This document shows, piece after piece, positions 52,116 through 60,097 of a stretch of DNA of 64,000 bases. The position numbers and the translations under genes were made by a program. Positions within the stretch are counted from its first letter, which is position 1. The number at the start of each line of letters is the position of its first letter. The stretch comes from Cloacibacillus evryensis DSM 19522 (GTDB lineage: Bacteria > Synergistota > Synergistia > Synergistales > Synergistaceae): NCBI RefSeq assembly GCF_000585335.1, contig NZ_KK073872.1:1136501-1200500 (forward strand), given 5' to 3'. Below the pieces are notes generated by a model. It made no database searches. It saw only the letters and a list, made by a program, of their open reading frames with translations, and was not told where the DNA came from.

Positions 52116-52514
52116 TTAAGCCTTTGCCGGTACGTTTACGAGCTCAAGCGCTCCCGTCGGGCACTTTCTCGCGCAGATGCCGCAGGCGATGCACTTGAAG
52201 GGCTCCGTCTGCTTGTCGCCGTCGAAGAACATCGAAGCCGACGGGCAGAACCCGACGCACATCAGGCAGGAAGTGCACTTGTCCTTGCGCACCTGCACCA
52301 CGCCGTTGGCGTCGCGCTCAAGCGCCTGCGTCGGGCAGACGCCGATGCACGCGCCGCACTGCGTGCAGATATTGATATTGGCAAAGCCGGCCATATTGGC
52401 GACCTTGACCCTTGACAATTCCGGTGAATTTTCCTTGAAATATGCTTTCGAGCACGCCTCAATACATGCGCCGCACTGGACACATTTCTCAGCGTTGACT
52501 TGCATGATTTTCAC
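52116..52514 (-). CDS. Polyferredoxin subunit of AOR, four [4Fe-4S] motifs
   Basis: 132 residues with four complete CxxCxxCxxxC motifs: CVQCGACIEAC, CTQCGACIGVC, CTSCLMCVGFC and CIACGICARKC. It should carry four [4Fe-4S] clusters and pass electrons to or from the AOR encoded 18 bases downstream. Four-cluster electron-transfer subunits (AorA) partner bacterial AOR in Aromatoleum. I start at GTG 52514 because GGAGGG lies seven bases upstream; ATG 52505 is three codons further in and badly spaced. Confidence 0.9.
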   Translation of the reverse strand: MKIMQVNAEKCVQCGACIEACSKAYFKENSPELSRVKVANMAGFANINICTQCGACIGVCPTQALERDANGVVQVRKDKCTSCLMCVGFCPSASMFFDGDKQTEPFKCIACGICARKCPTGALELVNVPAKA

Positions 52515-52842
52515 ACAAAATCCCTCCACTATATTCAATTTTTTTAAGACCGCCAAAAACCGAAGAGGCCTTTGACAATCTTCCCCAATATGAAAATTTT
52601 ATCACAAACATCTCTTCTTTTGGGTGTTATTGCTCACTTTTGTTCACGAAGCGCCCCGCGGCTTTGCGGCGGAAAACCCTCTCCTCGGCGCCGCAAAATG
52701 ATAAAATCGCCGTATCCTCGCGCTTTGAGTCGTTTTCACCCGGCCGCGGCAGCCAAATTTTATGAATCTTTGCCGGAAAACGCGATAAAGCCTTGCCAAA
52801 TTCGTGGATTGTTGATAGAATTTCCTACGTTGTACCGAACGT
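52515..52842. other. Intergenic region between the AOR operon and tRNA-Leu
   Basis: 328 bases with no supported gene. On the minus strand TGATAAAAT (complement at 52596-52604) is a possible extended -10 for the AOR operon, about 80 bases before its first start. An ORF on the plus strand from 52572 runs into the tRNA and is not credible. Confidence 0.6.
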
Positions 52843-52929
52843 GTCAGGGTGGCGGAACTGGTAGACGCGCTAGATTCAGGATCTAGTGGGCATTAGCTCA
52901 TAGGGGTTCAATTCCCCTCCTTGACACCA
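52843..52929 (+). tRNA. tRNA-Leu (anticodon CAG)
   Basis: 87 bases. Acceptor GTCAGGG pairs with CCTTGAC (one G-T), discriminator A and encoded CCA. The anticodon loop TTCAGGA in a CTAGA/TCTAG stem gives CAG, reading CUG. A long variable arm and the T-arm AGGGG-TTCAATT-CCCCT fit a class II tRNA. Confidence 0.97.
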
Positions 52930-52943
52930 ACCTTATACAAACT

Positions 52944-52973
52944 AACGGCGTCTTATGACGCCGTTTTTTTTTT
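52944..52973 (+). terminator. Intrinsic terminator after tRNA-Leu(CAG)
   Basis: A perfect 9-bp stem (AACGGCGTC 52944-52952 with GACGCCGTT 52957-52965), a TTAT loop and ten T. The left 13-bp copy of the IS30-flanking repeat starts at the last T. Confidence 0.97.
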
Positions 52974-53252
52974 GTAATTAATTACGCGTCGATTGTAAAA
53001 CTAAGCCCAAGTTTGCAAATGTAAACGCGATGAGCAGAGTCTTGCAAGATTAAGCGCGATTACGTTATCTTACAAGAAGTAATATATGAGCTGAGAACAA
53101 GTGCTGGGAGTAAGGATATGAGAAGCATCGCTTGCTTCTCATGCTCCTGAAGTAAAAAACGCGCCTAATTTGACACAAACCTATCTTACAAGGCGTATTT
53201 GAACAAAATTTGCATTGGTAAACGCGACCTGTTTTTACGGTTATAGGTATTG
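52974..53252. other. Left flank of the IS30-family block
   Basis: A+T-rich, no gene. Starts with the palindromic GTAATTAATTACG repeat (52974-52986), which recurs at 54760-54772 on the other side of the block. Holds one copy of an AACTAAGCCCAAG motif (52999-53011), two similar TTGCA-GTAAACGCGA strings near 53013 and 53210, and a hairpin GAGAAGC/GCTTCTC (53120-53126 with 53134-53140). Confidence 0.65.
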
Positions 53253-54635
53253 TTTTTCCGTCCGACCTGTACTATAGTTTACTTAGGTTGCTTACGGCTT
53301 ATGAGACTTGGCGTAAGCAGCACGCTCTTTGCTTTAACAGCTTTGAGGCCGAGCTCTCGCAACAGCCCGGCGCTCTCAGCGCCATGGAGAAAGCTGAACA
53401 TGTCGTAAGGCGTATGGCCGTTCAGCTTTTTCCTTGCATAAGAATTGATGTTGTTCATCATATCCGTGATGTCTTTTTGGGCAAGTCCTTCGAAGCTTAT
53501 GCCCTTCGGCAGTATCCTGCGAATAAGTTCATGATTGTTTTCTATAGCGCCTTTCTGATATGAGGAGTACGGCTCGCAAAAGAAAATTTTCGTGCGTGAT
53601 TCGCCTGAAGAGGTTTTTTCAAGCATCTCCGGATTTGAGAATTCGCTTCCATTATCGGTGAGGATGACGGGAAACAATTCGCGAAATTTCTCAAGGCCCA
53701 AAGACTCCGTCAGCGTGTCGAATATATTGACAACGCTCTGCGAGTCCTTGCCGTTCCTTAAATATGCCAGCATCATGCTTATTTCCACAAAGTGCATTGT
53801 AAGTATCGCGTGCTTTCCTCCTGCATCGACAACCGAGTCTATTTCGACAAGAGGAGTGTCCGGGTTTTCTTCCATGTACTTAAGAAACTCTTCGTGACCC
53901 CGCCCCTTGCGGTAAGCGGTATTGGTTTTAGTCCGCTTAACATACCTCTTCTTGTACTTTACCTGGCGGGGCAGATCCAGGCTGCATACACCGGATAGAA
54001 CCCCCCTTTTCGACGTATGAATACAAAGTCCTCTGCGACGGTAAATTCGCAGTGTCAGAGGTCGTATGCAGGATATGATACAGTGACTGACCGCGCTTTA
54101 TTAAAGGCACGATTGTCTTCGTCCAGCATTCCATATCTTCCTCATCTGCATTGATGCCCATGCGTGATTCGGAGAGTACGTTCAAAGAGGTCTGGTTTGC
54201 AATCCCTGCGTCATAAAAAGCTTTTTCAAGAGTGCAATGCTGTTTCTGCCGACATCCATAACAGACATACGGCGGCTTGGCAAGCTTGGCACACCTTTCC
54301 AGCTCATACTCGCCGCAGTGATCACGGCATCTGGCGCAGAACCGGCAATTCTTTCGTCTGCACTGTGGTGAGTCGCAAAGATTTGTTTTCCTGCAGTCGA
54401 ACCTGTGGGCACAGTCGTTAAAGACGTTTCCCTGTGCGCCGCACTTCTTAAACTCACGATATTTTCTGACTTCATTTGCCACAGATGAAGGATGTTTGCC
54501 GATTGCTTCAGCTATTGTTTTAAAAGAGTCGCCTCTTTCCAGTCCCAATTGAATAGCTACCCTGTCGTTTCCGTTAATGTGTTTATACTGTTTCATCATA
54601 GTCGTCTCCATTCAGAGCCAGGTCGAACGAAACGG
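53253..54635 (-). mobile_element. IS30-family insertion sequence (inactive)
   Basis: About 1.38 kb containing one frameshifted IS30-type transposase. Imperfect terminal inverted repeats are visible: TTTTTCCGTCCGACCTGTAC at 53253-53272 against the complement of 54616-54635, which reads CCGTTTCGTTCGACCTGGCT; twelve of the 17 bases ending at GACCTG match. The block, with extra sequence on both sides, is flanked by a 13-bp direct repeat. It splits the tRNA-Leu terminator from the promoter of the next tRNA group. Confidence 0.75.
53279..54611 (-). pseudogene. IS30-family transposase, frameshifted
   Basis: Two ORFs make one protein. The N-terminal part (53937-54611) has the HTH (FKTIAEAIGKHPSSVANEVRKY) and a Cys-rich zinc-like segment. 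The C-terminal part (through 53279) has the DDE catalytic core: VEIDSVV, VILTDNGSEFSNP and NNHELIRRILPKG. Translating through, the frame changes at a run of six C (54001-54006; G on the coding strand); five would restore YVEKGVLSGVCSLDLPRQVKY. So a one-base insertion probably inactivated it. The intact length would be about 440 residues. Confidence 0.85.
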
Positions 54636-54651
54636 CTGTATAATACCGCCT

Positions 54652-54723
54652 ATTGCGGAACTAAGCGTAAGATTGCTCCATTACGGACTGAAGAGATTTA
54701 TTGCTGAACTAAGCCCGAGGTTG
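54652..54723 (+). repeat. Two direct copies of a 24-base motif on the IS30 right flank
   Basis: 54652-54675 and 54700-54723 share ATTGC-GAACTAAGC-AG-TTG with a 48-base period. A third, weaker copy lies on the left flank at 52991-53015 in the same orientation. Could be part of an older element or protein-binding iterons. Confidence 0.45.
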
Positions 54724-54759
54724 ATTTTTCTCGACTCGCTCTTAGGTATGCAATTAACA

Positions 54760-54772
54760 GTAATTAATTACG
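54760..54772. repeat. Right copy of 13-bp palindromic direct repeat
   Basis: GTAATTAATTACG, identical to 52974-52986. The inner 12 bases are a perfect palindrome. Removing everything between the two copies joins the tRNA-Leu(CAG) terminator directly to the tRNA promoter at 54796, which supports an insertion with target duplication. Confidence 0.6.
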
Positions 54773-54795
54773 TCGGCGGAAATTTTGCCGAAGTA

Positions 54796-54823
54796 TTGAC
54801 GGAAGGAAAAAAGATGGTATAAT
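54796..54823 (+). promoter_or_regulatory. Promoter of the tRNA-Leu-fMet-Met-Pro cluster
   Basis: TTGACG (54796-54801), a 16-base spacer, and TATAAT (54818-54823) with a TGG extension, 12 bases upstream of tRNA-Leu(TAA). A near-consensus stable-RNA promoter. Confidence 0.9.
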
Positions 54824-54834
54824 ACCTTCTGTTG

Positions 54835-54920
54835 GCCGGGGTGGCGGAAAGGTAGACGCACGGGACTTAAAATCCTGCGAACGCAAGTTCGTGCGGGTTC
54901 AAATCCCGCTCTCGGCACCA
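54835..54920 (+). tRNA. tRNA-Leu (anticodon TAA)
   Basis: 86 bases. Acceptor GCCGGGG with TCTCGGC, discriminator A, CCA encoded. Anticodon loop CTTAAAA in the CGGGA/TCCTG stem gives TAA. Long variable arm GCGAACGCAAGTTCGT. Confidence 0.97.
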
Positions 54921-54933
54921 ACGACTTTAGCGT

Positions 54934-55010
54934 CGCGGGGTGGAGCAGTACGGAAGCTCGTCGGGCTCATAACCCGAAGGTCACAGGTTCAAATCCTGTC
55001 CCCGCAACCA
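54934..55010 (+). tRNA. Initiator tRNA-fMet (anticodon CAT)
   Basis: 77 bases. The first base C1 faces A72 (CGCGGGG against CCCCGCA), the unpaired end that marks initiator tRNA, and the anticodon stem has three G-C pairs (GGG/CCC) next to the CAT loop. CCA encoded. Confidence 0.96.
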
Positions 55011-55017
55011 TTTTTTT

Positions 55018-55094
55018 GGCGCTGTAGCTCAGTTGGCTAGAGCATTCGGTTCATACCCGACAGGTCACTGGTTCAAGTCCAGTTAGCGCCACCA
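55018..55094 (+). tRNA. tRNA-Met, elongator (anticodon CAT)
   Basis: 77 bases. Acceptor GGCGCTG with TAGCGCC, fully paired including a G-T, anticodon CAT, CCA encoded. A CAT tRNA with a paired acceptor is elongator Met or lysidine-modified Ile2; the GGCGC acceptor makes Met likelier. Confidence 0.88.
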
Positions 55095-55104
55095 GAAATT
55101 ATCG

Positions 55105-55128
55105 GCCTCTCAGCGATGAGAGGCTTTT
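55105..55128 (+). terminator. Hairpin with T run between tRNA-Met and tRNA-Pro
   Basis: GCCTCTC (55105-55111) with GAGAGGC (55118-55124), then TTTT. It may end the Leu-fMet-Met transcript or allow partial read-through to tRNA-Pro. Confidence 0.8.
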
Positions 55129-55142
55129 ATATCAAAAGTTTT

Positions 55143-55220
55143 CGGGGCGTAGCGCAGTCTGGTTAGCGTGCTTGGTTCGGGACCAAGAGGTCGGAAGTTC
55201 AAATCTTCTCGCCCCGACCA
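55143..55220 (+). tRNA. tRNA-Pro (anticodon CGG)
   Basis: 78 bases. Acceptor CGGGGCG with CGCCCCG, discriminator A, CCA encoded. Anticodon loop TTCGGGA in a CTTGG/CCAAG stem gives CGG, reading CCG. Confidence 0.96.
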
Positions 55221-55228
55221 GTAATTTC

Positions 55229-55262
55229 AACGGTTCAGCTCATTTGAGTTGAGCCGTTTTTT
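55229..55262 (+). terminator. Intrinsic terminator after tRNA-Pro
   Basis: A 13-bp stem with two G-T wobbles (AACGGTTCAGCTC 55229-55241 with GAGTTGAGCCGTT 55246-55258), ATTT loop and a run of six T. Confidence 0.93.
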
Positions 55263-55375
55263 GTGCCGTTACTCCATATTTACTCCGTAAGCGTCAAATG
55301 TCCCGTGCCTATACCGCCCCCACCCAGAGCATTAAACTCTTCCCTGTAATCCATTAACCAGGGAGGAGTTTTGTC

Positions 55376-55762
55376 ATGTTGGAGTGTTCCGGCAAGGAGA
55401 TATATCTGGTCTGCGGCGCCACTGATATGCGTAAGGGGTTGGACGGCCTCGCTGCTATCGCAAATCTGAGATTTGCCTGTGTTTCTTTTGGATCCGCCAT
55501 GTTTATTTTCTGCAATAAGAACCGCAATCGCGTGAAGATAATCGAATGGGATGGGGACGGTTTTTGGCTTTATCAAAAGCGTCTTGAGCGTGGTACGTTC
55601 CCGTGGCCCCCGGATGGGCATGGAAAGAGGATAAGTGTCACCGGCGAGGAGTTTTCCTGTCTGTTTGCCGGAACGAAGCTGAGGCGTAAGCTCAGCATGA
55701 GTGAAGTGTTTCCCGCAGCGTCGGTCCAGGATAATAGTCGGAATTGCAAGTCCTTGATATGA
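55376..55762 (+). CDS. tnpB: IS66-family accessory protein TnpB
   Basis: 128 residues of the IS66 Orf2 family: YLVCGATDMRKGLDGLAAI at the start, MFIFCNKNRNRVKIIEWDGDGFWLYQKRLE in the middle (parts diagnostic) and WPPDGHGKRI. Essential for transposition in the family, exact role unknown. The C-terminal 20 residues (ASVQDNSRNCKSLI) diverge from other TnpB proteins, so the 3' end may have shifted. AGGGAGGAG precedes the ATG. Confidence 0.88.
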   Translation: MLECSGKEIYLVCGATDMRKGLDGLAAIANLRFACVSFGSAMFIFCNKNRNRVKIIEWDGDGFWLYQKRLERGTFPWPPDGHGKRISVTGEEFSCLFAGTKLRRKLSMSEVFPAASVQDNSRNCKSLI

Positions 55763-55799
55763 CTGGATTTATGCTGTGTCATCATTTATAATTGCAGGT

Positions 55800-57318
55800 A
55801 TGGAAAATCTTGTTCGGTCCCTTGAAGCGTTACGCAATAAGTATCACGATTTGGAGGAAGAACACCGCGATCTTCAGAAGAAGAACGAGGAGCTTGCGTC
55901 ATTGGTCAAGTGGTATGAGGAGCGTTTTCGTCTGAGCCAGCACCGGCAGTATGGTCAGTCCAGCGAGAAGTCAGAGGGTCAAGGGCTCCAGCTTCTTTTG
56001 TTTGACGAAGCGGAGAATACGTCTGAGCCCAAGCGTGCGGAGCCGGAAGTTGAAGAGATAACGTACAGGAGACGCAAAAGGGAGAGTTCGTCAGTATCCC
56101 GTGATAATTTTGACGAGCTTCCGGTTGAGCGTGTTGAATGTACTCTTCCGGAAGAGGAACGTATCTGCCCCGAATGCGGCGGTCCGATGCATGTGATGAA
56201 CTGCAATACAAGGAGGGAGCTTGTAGTAGTCCCCGCCAAAGTATTTATCCGCGAGTACGCCCGCGACATCTATTCCTGCCGTCGCTGCGAGAGGGAAAAC
56301 ACCAAAGTCGGGATCGTCAAGGCCCCGATCCCGGAGCCCGTGATAAAAGGAAGCGCGGCCTCCGCCTCAGCCATTGCAAACATTATGATACAGAAATACG
56401 CGATGGGAGTCCCCCTCTACCGACAGGAATCCTCATGGCTCAACGAAGGGCTCTGTCTGAGCCGTCAGACCATGTCAAACTGGCTCATAAAAAGCGCCTC
56501 CGACTGGCTGCTTCCGTTATACGAAGAAATGCGAACAAAGATGCTGAAAGAGGACATCCTCCACGCGGACGAAACGACAGTGCAAGTCCTGAAAGAACCC
56601 GGCAGAGCCTCAAGGACAAACTCCTACATGTGGCTCTACCGTACAGGTAAAGAGGCGAGCGTCCAGATCGTACTCTTTGAATATCAGGAGACCAGGTCAA
56701 GCGTCCATCCTAAAAAATTCCTCAGCGGCTTTAAAGGCTGCCTCCACACGGACGGCTACTCCGGCTATGGCAAACTCGACAGCGCCATACGCCGATGCGG
56801 CTGCTGGGCACACGCCAGAAGAAAGTTCCACGAAGGAACTATCTCCATACCTGCCGTAGAAAGAAAAAACTCTCTCTCGCAGACCGGACTTGAATACTGC
56901 GACAAACTCTTTGCACTTGAAAGAGAATACGAAAAACTCACCCCCGAAGAACGACATGCGAAACGCCTTACAAAAAAGCAAACCGATAACGGACGCCTTC
57001 TTCGCGTGGGCCGCATCCGCCCGCGCACTGCCGCAATCCACCCTGGGAAAAGCGCTGCACTACGCACTTGAACAGAGGATATTCCTTGAGACCTTCTACA
57101 TGGACGGCAGAATAGAAATCTCCAACAACCGTGCTGAACGCAGCATAAAACCATTCGTCATAGGAAGAAAAAACTGGCTCTTCTGCTGTTCCTCTAAAGG
57201 GGCAAAAAGCAGCTCGGTGATCTACTCGATAATAGAGACCGCCAAAGAAAACAACTTAAAACTCTTTGAATACCTGAACCATATACTTGAGACCATGCCC
57301 AACATAAAGCCGGAATAA
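55800..57318 (+). pseudogene. IS66-family transposase TnpC, frameshifted
   Basis: About 505 residues if repaired. N-terminal leucine-zipper-like coiled coil (ENLVRSLEALRNKYHDLEEE), a zinc finger (CPECGG, then CRRC), a DDE core with DILHADETTVQVL and CLHTDGYSGYG, and the C-terminal NNRAERSIKPFVIGRKNWLF holding the catalytic Glu. The frame changes by +1 at an A6 run (56972-56977): one A fewer would give LTKSKPITDAFFAW. The first ORF then runs on to 57071, the second reads to 57318. A second Met at 55776 upstream is also in frame. Confidence 0.85.
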
Positions 57319-57557
57319 TACCATACGCTGCTGCCATGGAGCGACACACTGCCGGAAGCCTGCCGTCTGAAAAAGAGTACTGACAGATCGTAAAACAACA
57401 AACAGGTACGGCAGAATTTACATGAGCTCCCCCCTATCTGACACATACCCTGTCGCAGGTTACATATCGCAGCTTTCCCATACCTCCATACCTCCACTAC
57501 AAAAGATGATAACAGGCTTCCTGCTTTGAGGGGAGGTACTGACTGTTTGACGCTTAC

Positions 57558-57867
57558 ATAATTTTGACGTTTACCTTATTCTGAACCATTGCCCTAAATT
57601 TATTTTGGCTATCGACGAAAGACGTTATCTTTCACGCTTTTTGGGTCTGACAGTAGCACGCAATATGCTTGCGATACCGGCATAAACCCCGCTGTCTTAG
57701 GGGAGACGAGGCGATTACGAACGAAGCTCTTTTGGCAAAAACTCATAAGGAATTATGGGGCGTGGTTTGTTTGGAGTGGGTTGTCAGGACAGTGGGGACG
57801 GTTCGCTTTTAAATTGGGTTGATGGTTACTATATATGCAATTGTCAGGAAAACAACTAGGACGATAA
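57558..57867. other. A+T-rich region right of IS66, no gene
   Basis: I see no coding sequence. The string CAGTGGGGACGGTTC near 57790-57804 resembles a short sequence often found at ends of small palindromic or IS200-like repeats in anaerobe genomes; this is recognition only, not proof. Confidence 0.5.
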
Positions 57868-58074
57868 TTATGCTACACGAAAAAGGTACCTCCTATTTCC
57901 ATTATTTTCTATTTTTGACACGTAGCTATATTTAAATGAATATCCATAGTGTGGGCAGAAATTACGATTTTGCCTCGTTCTTCTCCTACAAGCCTTACAT
58001 TGGCGCATTGGTAAACCTTGTCCGCAAAGCTCACATTTCGATTTCTCCGCGCAAGTTTTTATATCGGCGGTCAC
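57868..58074 (-). CDS. Possible small zinc-ribbon protein or fragment
   Basis: A 68-residue GTG-initiated ORF with cysteines in zinc-ribbon spacing: CELCGQG, CKACRRR and CPHYGYSF, where the last usually reads CPHCGYSF. There is no ribosome binding site, and upstream the same frame reads KCLKWQNAV back to a stop, so a frameshift near the start is possible. It lies just downstream of the DUF4236 gene on the same strand. Unknown function; could be a degraded gene. Confidence 0.3.
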   Translation of the reverse strand: MTADIKTCAEKSKCELCGQGLPMRQCKACRRRTRQNRNFCPHYGYSFKYSYVSKIENNGNRRYLFRVA

Positions 58075-58115
58075 GGCATTTTGCCATTTTAGACATTTCT
58101 ATCATCCCTCACAAT

Positions 58116-59711
58116 TCATGAAGGCAATTCTCCTCTTTCTTTTTTGTCAATTTTGTCCATCAAATCTATTTCAGTATGGGACGAAATATTTAATATGACG
58201 GCCTCATCAGTCTTGCTAAGTAACAACAAAGATTTATCATTTAACCATTTTAATTCTTCCAAATTAGAATTTCCCGCTTCGGCCTCTCCTAATCCATGCG
58301 TTAGCAACTGAGAAATGTTTTCGTAATTCACTAGGCCACTTTGTATTTCAACGGCCATTAGCCTGTCGAGGCAAAAAATGTAAAATATTTTTAGTAACGC
58401 GATATCTCCTAATTGTAAATTTTCTTTTGTTTTCTCGTAAATTTTGATGTAAGGACGTTCGTTATCATATTCTTTGCGTTCTTCCAAGTCTGAAGATGGG
58501 CACCCCCATCTATAGTTCCGAAATCCATATCGAGCATTGATGCAATTTACAGTGCCGTTAATGTCGTCTCCGGCGAAAGGTTTTATTGGCTTAAATATAT
58601 ATGAGGAACTCATATTCCGTCTAATATCAAAATATTCCAGCCTGTCAATGGGGTCGTCATACATCCATGATCGAGAAGAGTCAAATAATGATGTCCATTG
58701 ATCGCGTGTGATAATCGCGCTATATAAATATTCATCTATGGTCATAGCCGTTTGTTTTGATTTACGCTGAGAAAATGCGGATAAAACGATCGTATTGACG
58801 TGAAGCAATGTACTAAAAACCGTAGCTGCAACAACCACGCCAATTCCATGGATGTGACGTGCATATTCTTCATATAGTTTTACCTTAGTTTTTGCCTTTG
58901 TGTCTATCTCTTTATCTCGCCCTTGCCCCCTAACAACATACACACTGTCTGGTAGTTCTTCGATCTCTGGAAGATCAATATCGACAAGAGCAACATCATT
59001 GTCAACTTGATATGATATGTGTGTATCGTAAGGCCACCGGATATTTTCAAAAGCCACGGATAAAGCTTCTTCGGGCTCCTCTTTTCCGCAATCGATAATA
59101 GCAACAAAATCTTCTTCAAGATTCTTTTGCTCAGCATCCCACTTATCGTATTCACTTTGCCATTTAGTAGAATTTTGATAATCAATCTGTGCTTTTTGTT
59201 TAAACGAGAAAAACATGCCAACACAAGCTGGAATAGCAGAAGCGACGACGGCCCATTCTGTGCTGTTAGTGTATAAATTGGCGAGTACAAAGATAATAAT
59301 GGTAATGACAACTCCGACAAAAATTGGAAGCATCGGAACAGGTATTGGGCGTGGTTTTTCAAGATAAAAAGGTGCTATCTGGAAGACAGGATATTGCATT
59401 GGGTGAGGGAGGTGTTCCCAAATAACAAGGTCTTTTGCTACTTTTTCGTTTAGCCTATCTGCTTCTTCGTGCATGGTTTCTGTTATGTCTGCAACAGAAG
59501 GTATGGTTCGTGTTTTGCCGGTACGAGTCTCGGATATCCGTTCGCGCATAAATATTCCCGTGCCAGGGATTCCAGCGTTGACAAAAGTGCCGTTTTTACT
59601 TATGTTGACGCTCGCACCTTTATGGCCAATAGTAGCGCTTACTCCGCTCTTGCTGAGGTTGATCTTGACACCTGGGATTATCGTAATGTATTTCCTGAAG
59701 CGAATGCCCAT
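58116..59711 (-). CDS. DUF4236 domain membrane protein of unknown function
   Basis: 531 residues. The first 55 are a DUF4236 domain: MGIRFRKYITIIPGVKINLS with the Gly-rich INLSKSGVS and NAGIPGTGIF repeats. Two hydrophobic segments follow at about 127-165, then a long soluble C-terminal part with no family I recognise. A third short hydrophobic stretch is near 300. DUF4236 is a widespread beta-strand domain of unknown role. The gene is clearly more A+T-rich than the core genome and lies between IS66 and tRNA-Ser, which suggests acquisition. Confidence 0.75.
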   Translation of the reverse strand: MGIRFRKYITIIPGVKINLSKSGVSATIGHKGASVNISKNGTFVNAGIPGTGIFMRERISETRTGKTRTIPSVADITETMHEEADRLNEKVAKDLVIWEHLPHPMQYPVFQIAPFYLEKPRPIPVPMLPIFVGVVITIIIFVLANLYTNSTEWAVVASAIPACVGMFFSFKQKAQIDYQNSTKWQSEYDKWDAEQKNLEEDFVAIIDCGKEEPEEALSVAFENIRWPYDTHISYQVDNDVALVDIDLPEIEELPDSVYVVRGQGRDKEIDTKAKTKVKLYEEYARHIHGIGVVVAATVFSTLLHVNTIVLSAFSQRKSKQTAMTIDEYLYSAIITRDQWTSLFDSSRSWMYDDPIDRLEYFDIRRNMSSSYIFKPIKPFAGDDINGTVNCINARYGFRNYRWGCPSSDLEERKEYDNERPYIKIYEKTKENLQLGDIALLKIFYIFCLDRLMAVEIQSGLVNYENISQLLTHGLGEAEAGNSNLEELKWLNDKSLLLLSKTDEAVILNISSHTEIDLMDKIDKKERGELPS

Positions 59712-60097
59712 ACTGCACCTCCAATGTAATCATACGCACATCTTGGCTTTGATACTTGAATTATTCTTGGCACGTCCCCATATGCAATAAATTAAAGGAT
59801 CTTCGTTTATCTGAATATAGGCGTAGCCCCTGTTGGAGGAGCGTAATATTGGCAGTTTTCACTATCCTATGCTGATCACCTCCTTGTCCATATGATACGT
59901 GATCTTTTCGAATCATATCTTGCATTTCTAATATGTGAATATAAAAGCAACGCGAGACCACCCCTTTTTTCTCTCAAAGGAAGTAATTATACGGTTTCAT
60001 CTGTACAAGAGCGTGTAACTTCATGGAGTATAATAGCAAAAAAAAGCAGTCCTGCCAATGATGCCGTGCAAGACTGATTAATAGTGTTTCATATAAA
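59712..60097. other. Intergenic region before tRNA-Ser, no gene
   Basis: 386 A+T-rich bases. Short ORFs here have no start signals or recognisable content. It must hold the promoter of the DUF4236 gene on the minus strand, but none stands out. Confidence 0.6.

Larger units (their letters stand above)
55287..57557 (+). mobile_element. IS66-family insertion sequence (inactive)
   Basis: 2271 bases bounded by inverted repeats that start GTAAGCGTCAAA on the left (55287) and, on the complement, at the right end (57557). GTAAGCG ends are typical of IS66. It carries tnpB and a frameshifted tnpC; the usual tnpA is absent, because only 89 bases lie before tnpB. The 8 bases flanking each end (TTTACTCC and ATAATTTT) do not match, so no target duplication remains. 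Inserted directly behind the tRNA-Pro terminator. Confidence 0.85.

Noticed and set aside
52572-52886. 104-residue plus-strand ORF before tRNA-Leu
   Set aside because: Runs into the tRNA, contains no recognisable domain and has no start signal.
54616-54760. Right flank of IS30 as a CRISPR-like repeat array
   Set aside because: Only two related 24-base units with unequal conservation; no spacers or cas genes.
55018-55094. tRNA-Ile2 (lysidine) instead of Met
   Set aside because: Cannot be excluded, but the GGCGC acceptor stem fits elongator Met better than the usual Ile2.
56972-56978. Programmed -1 frameshift at A-AAA-AAG in IS66 tnpC
   Set aside because: The heptamer is in the right register, but a -1 shift leads to a stop after three codons; the downstream domain is in the +1 frame, so this is a mutation.
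59761-59961. 66-residue minus-strand ORF before tRNA-Ser
   Set aside because: No start signal and no recognisable family; composition fits random A+T-rich DNA.
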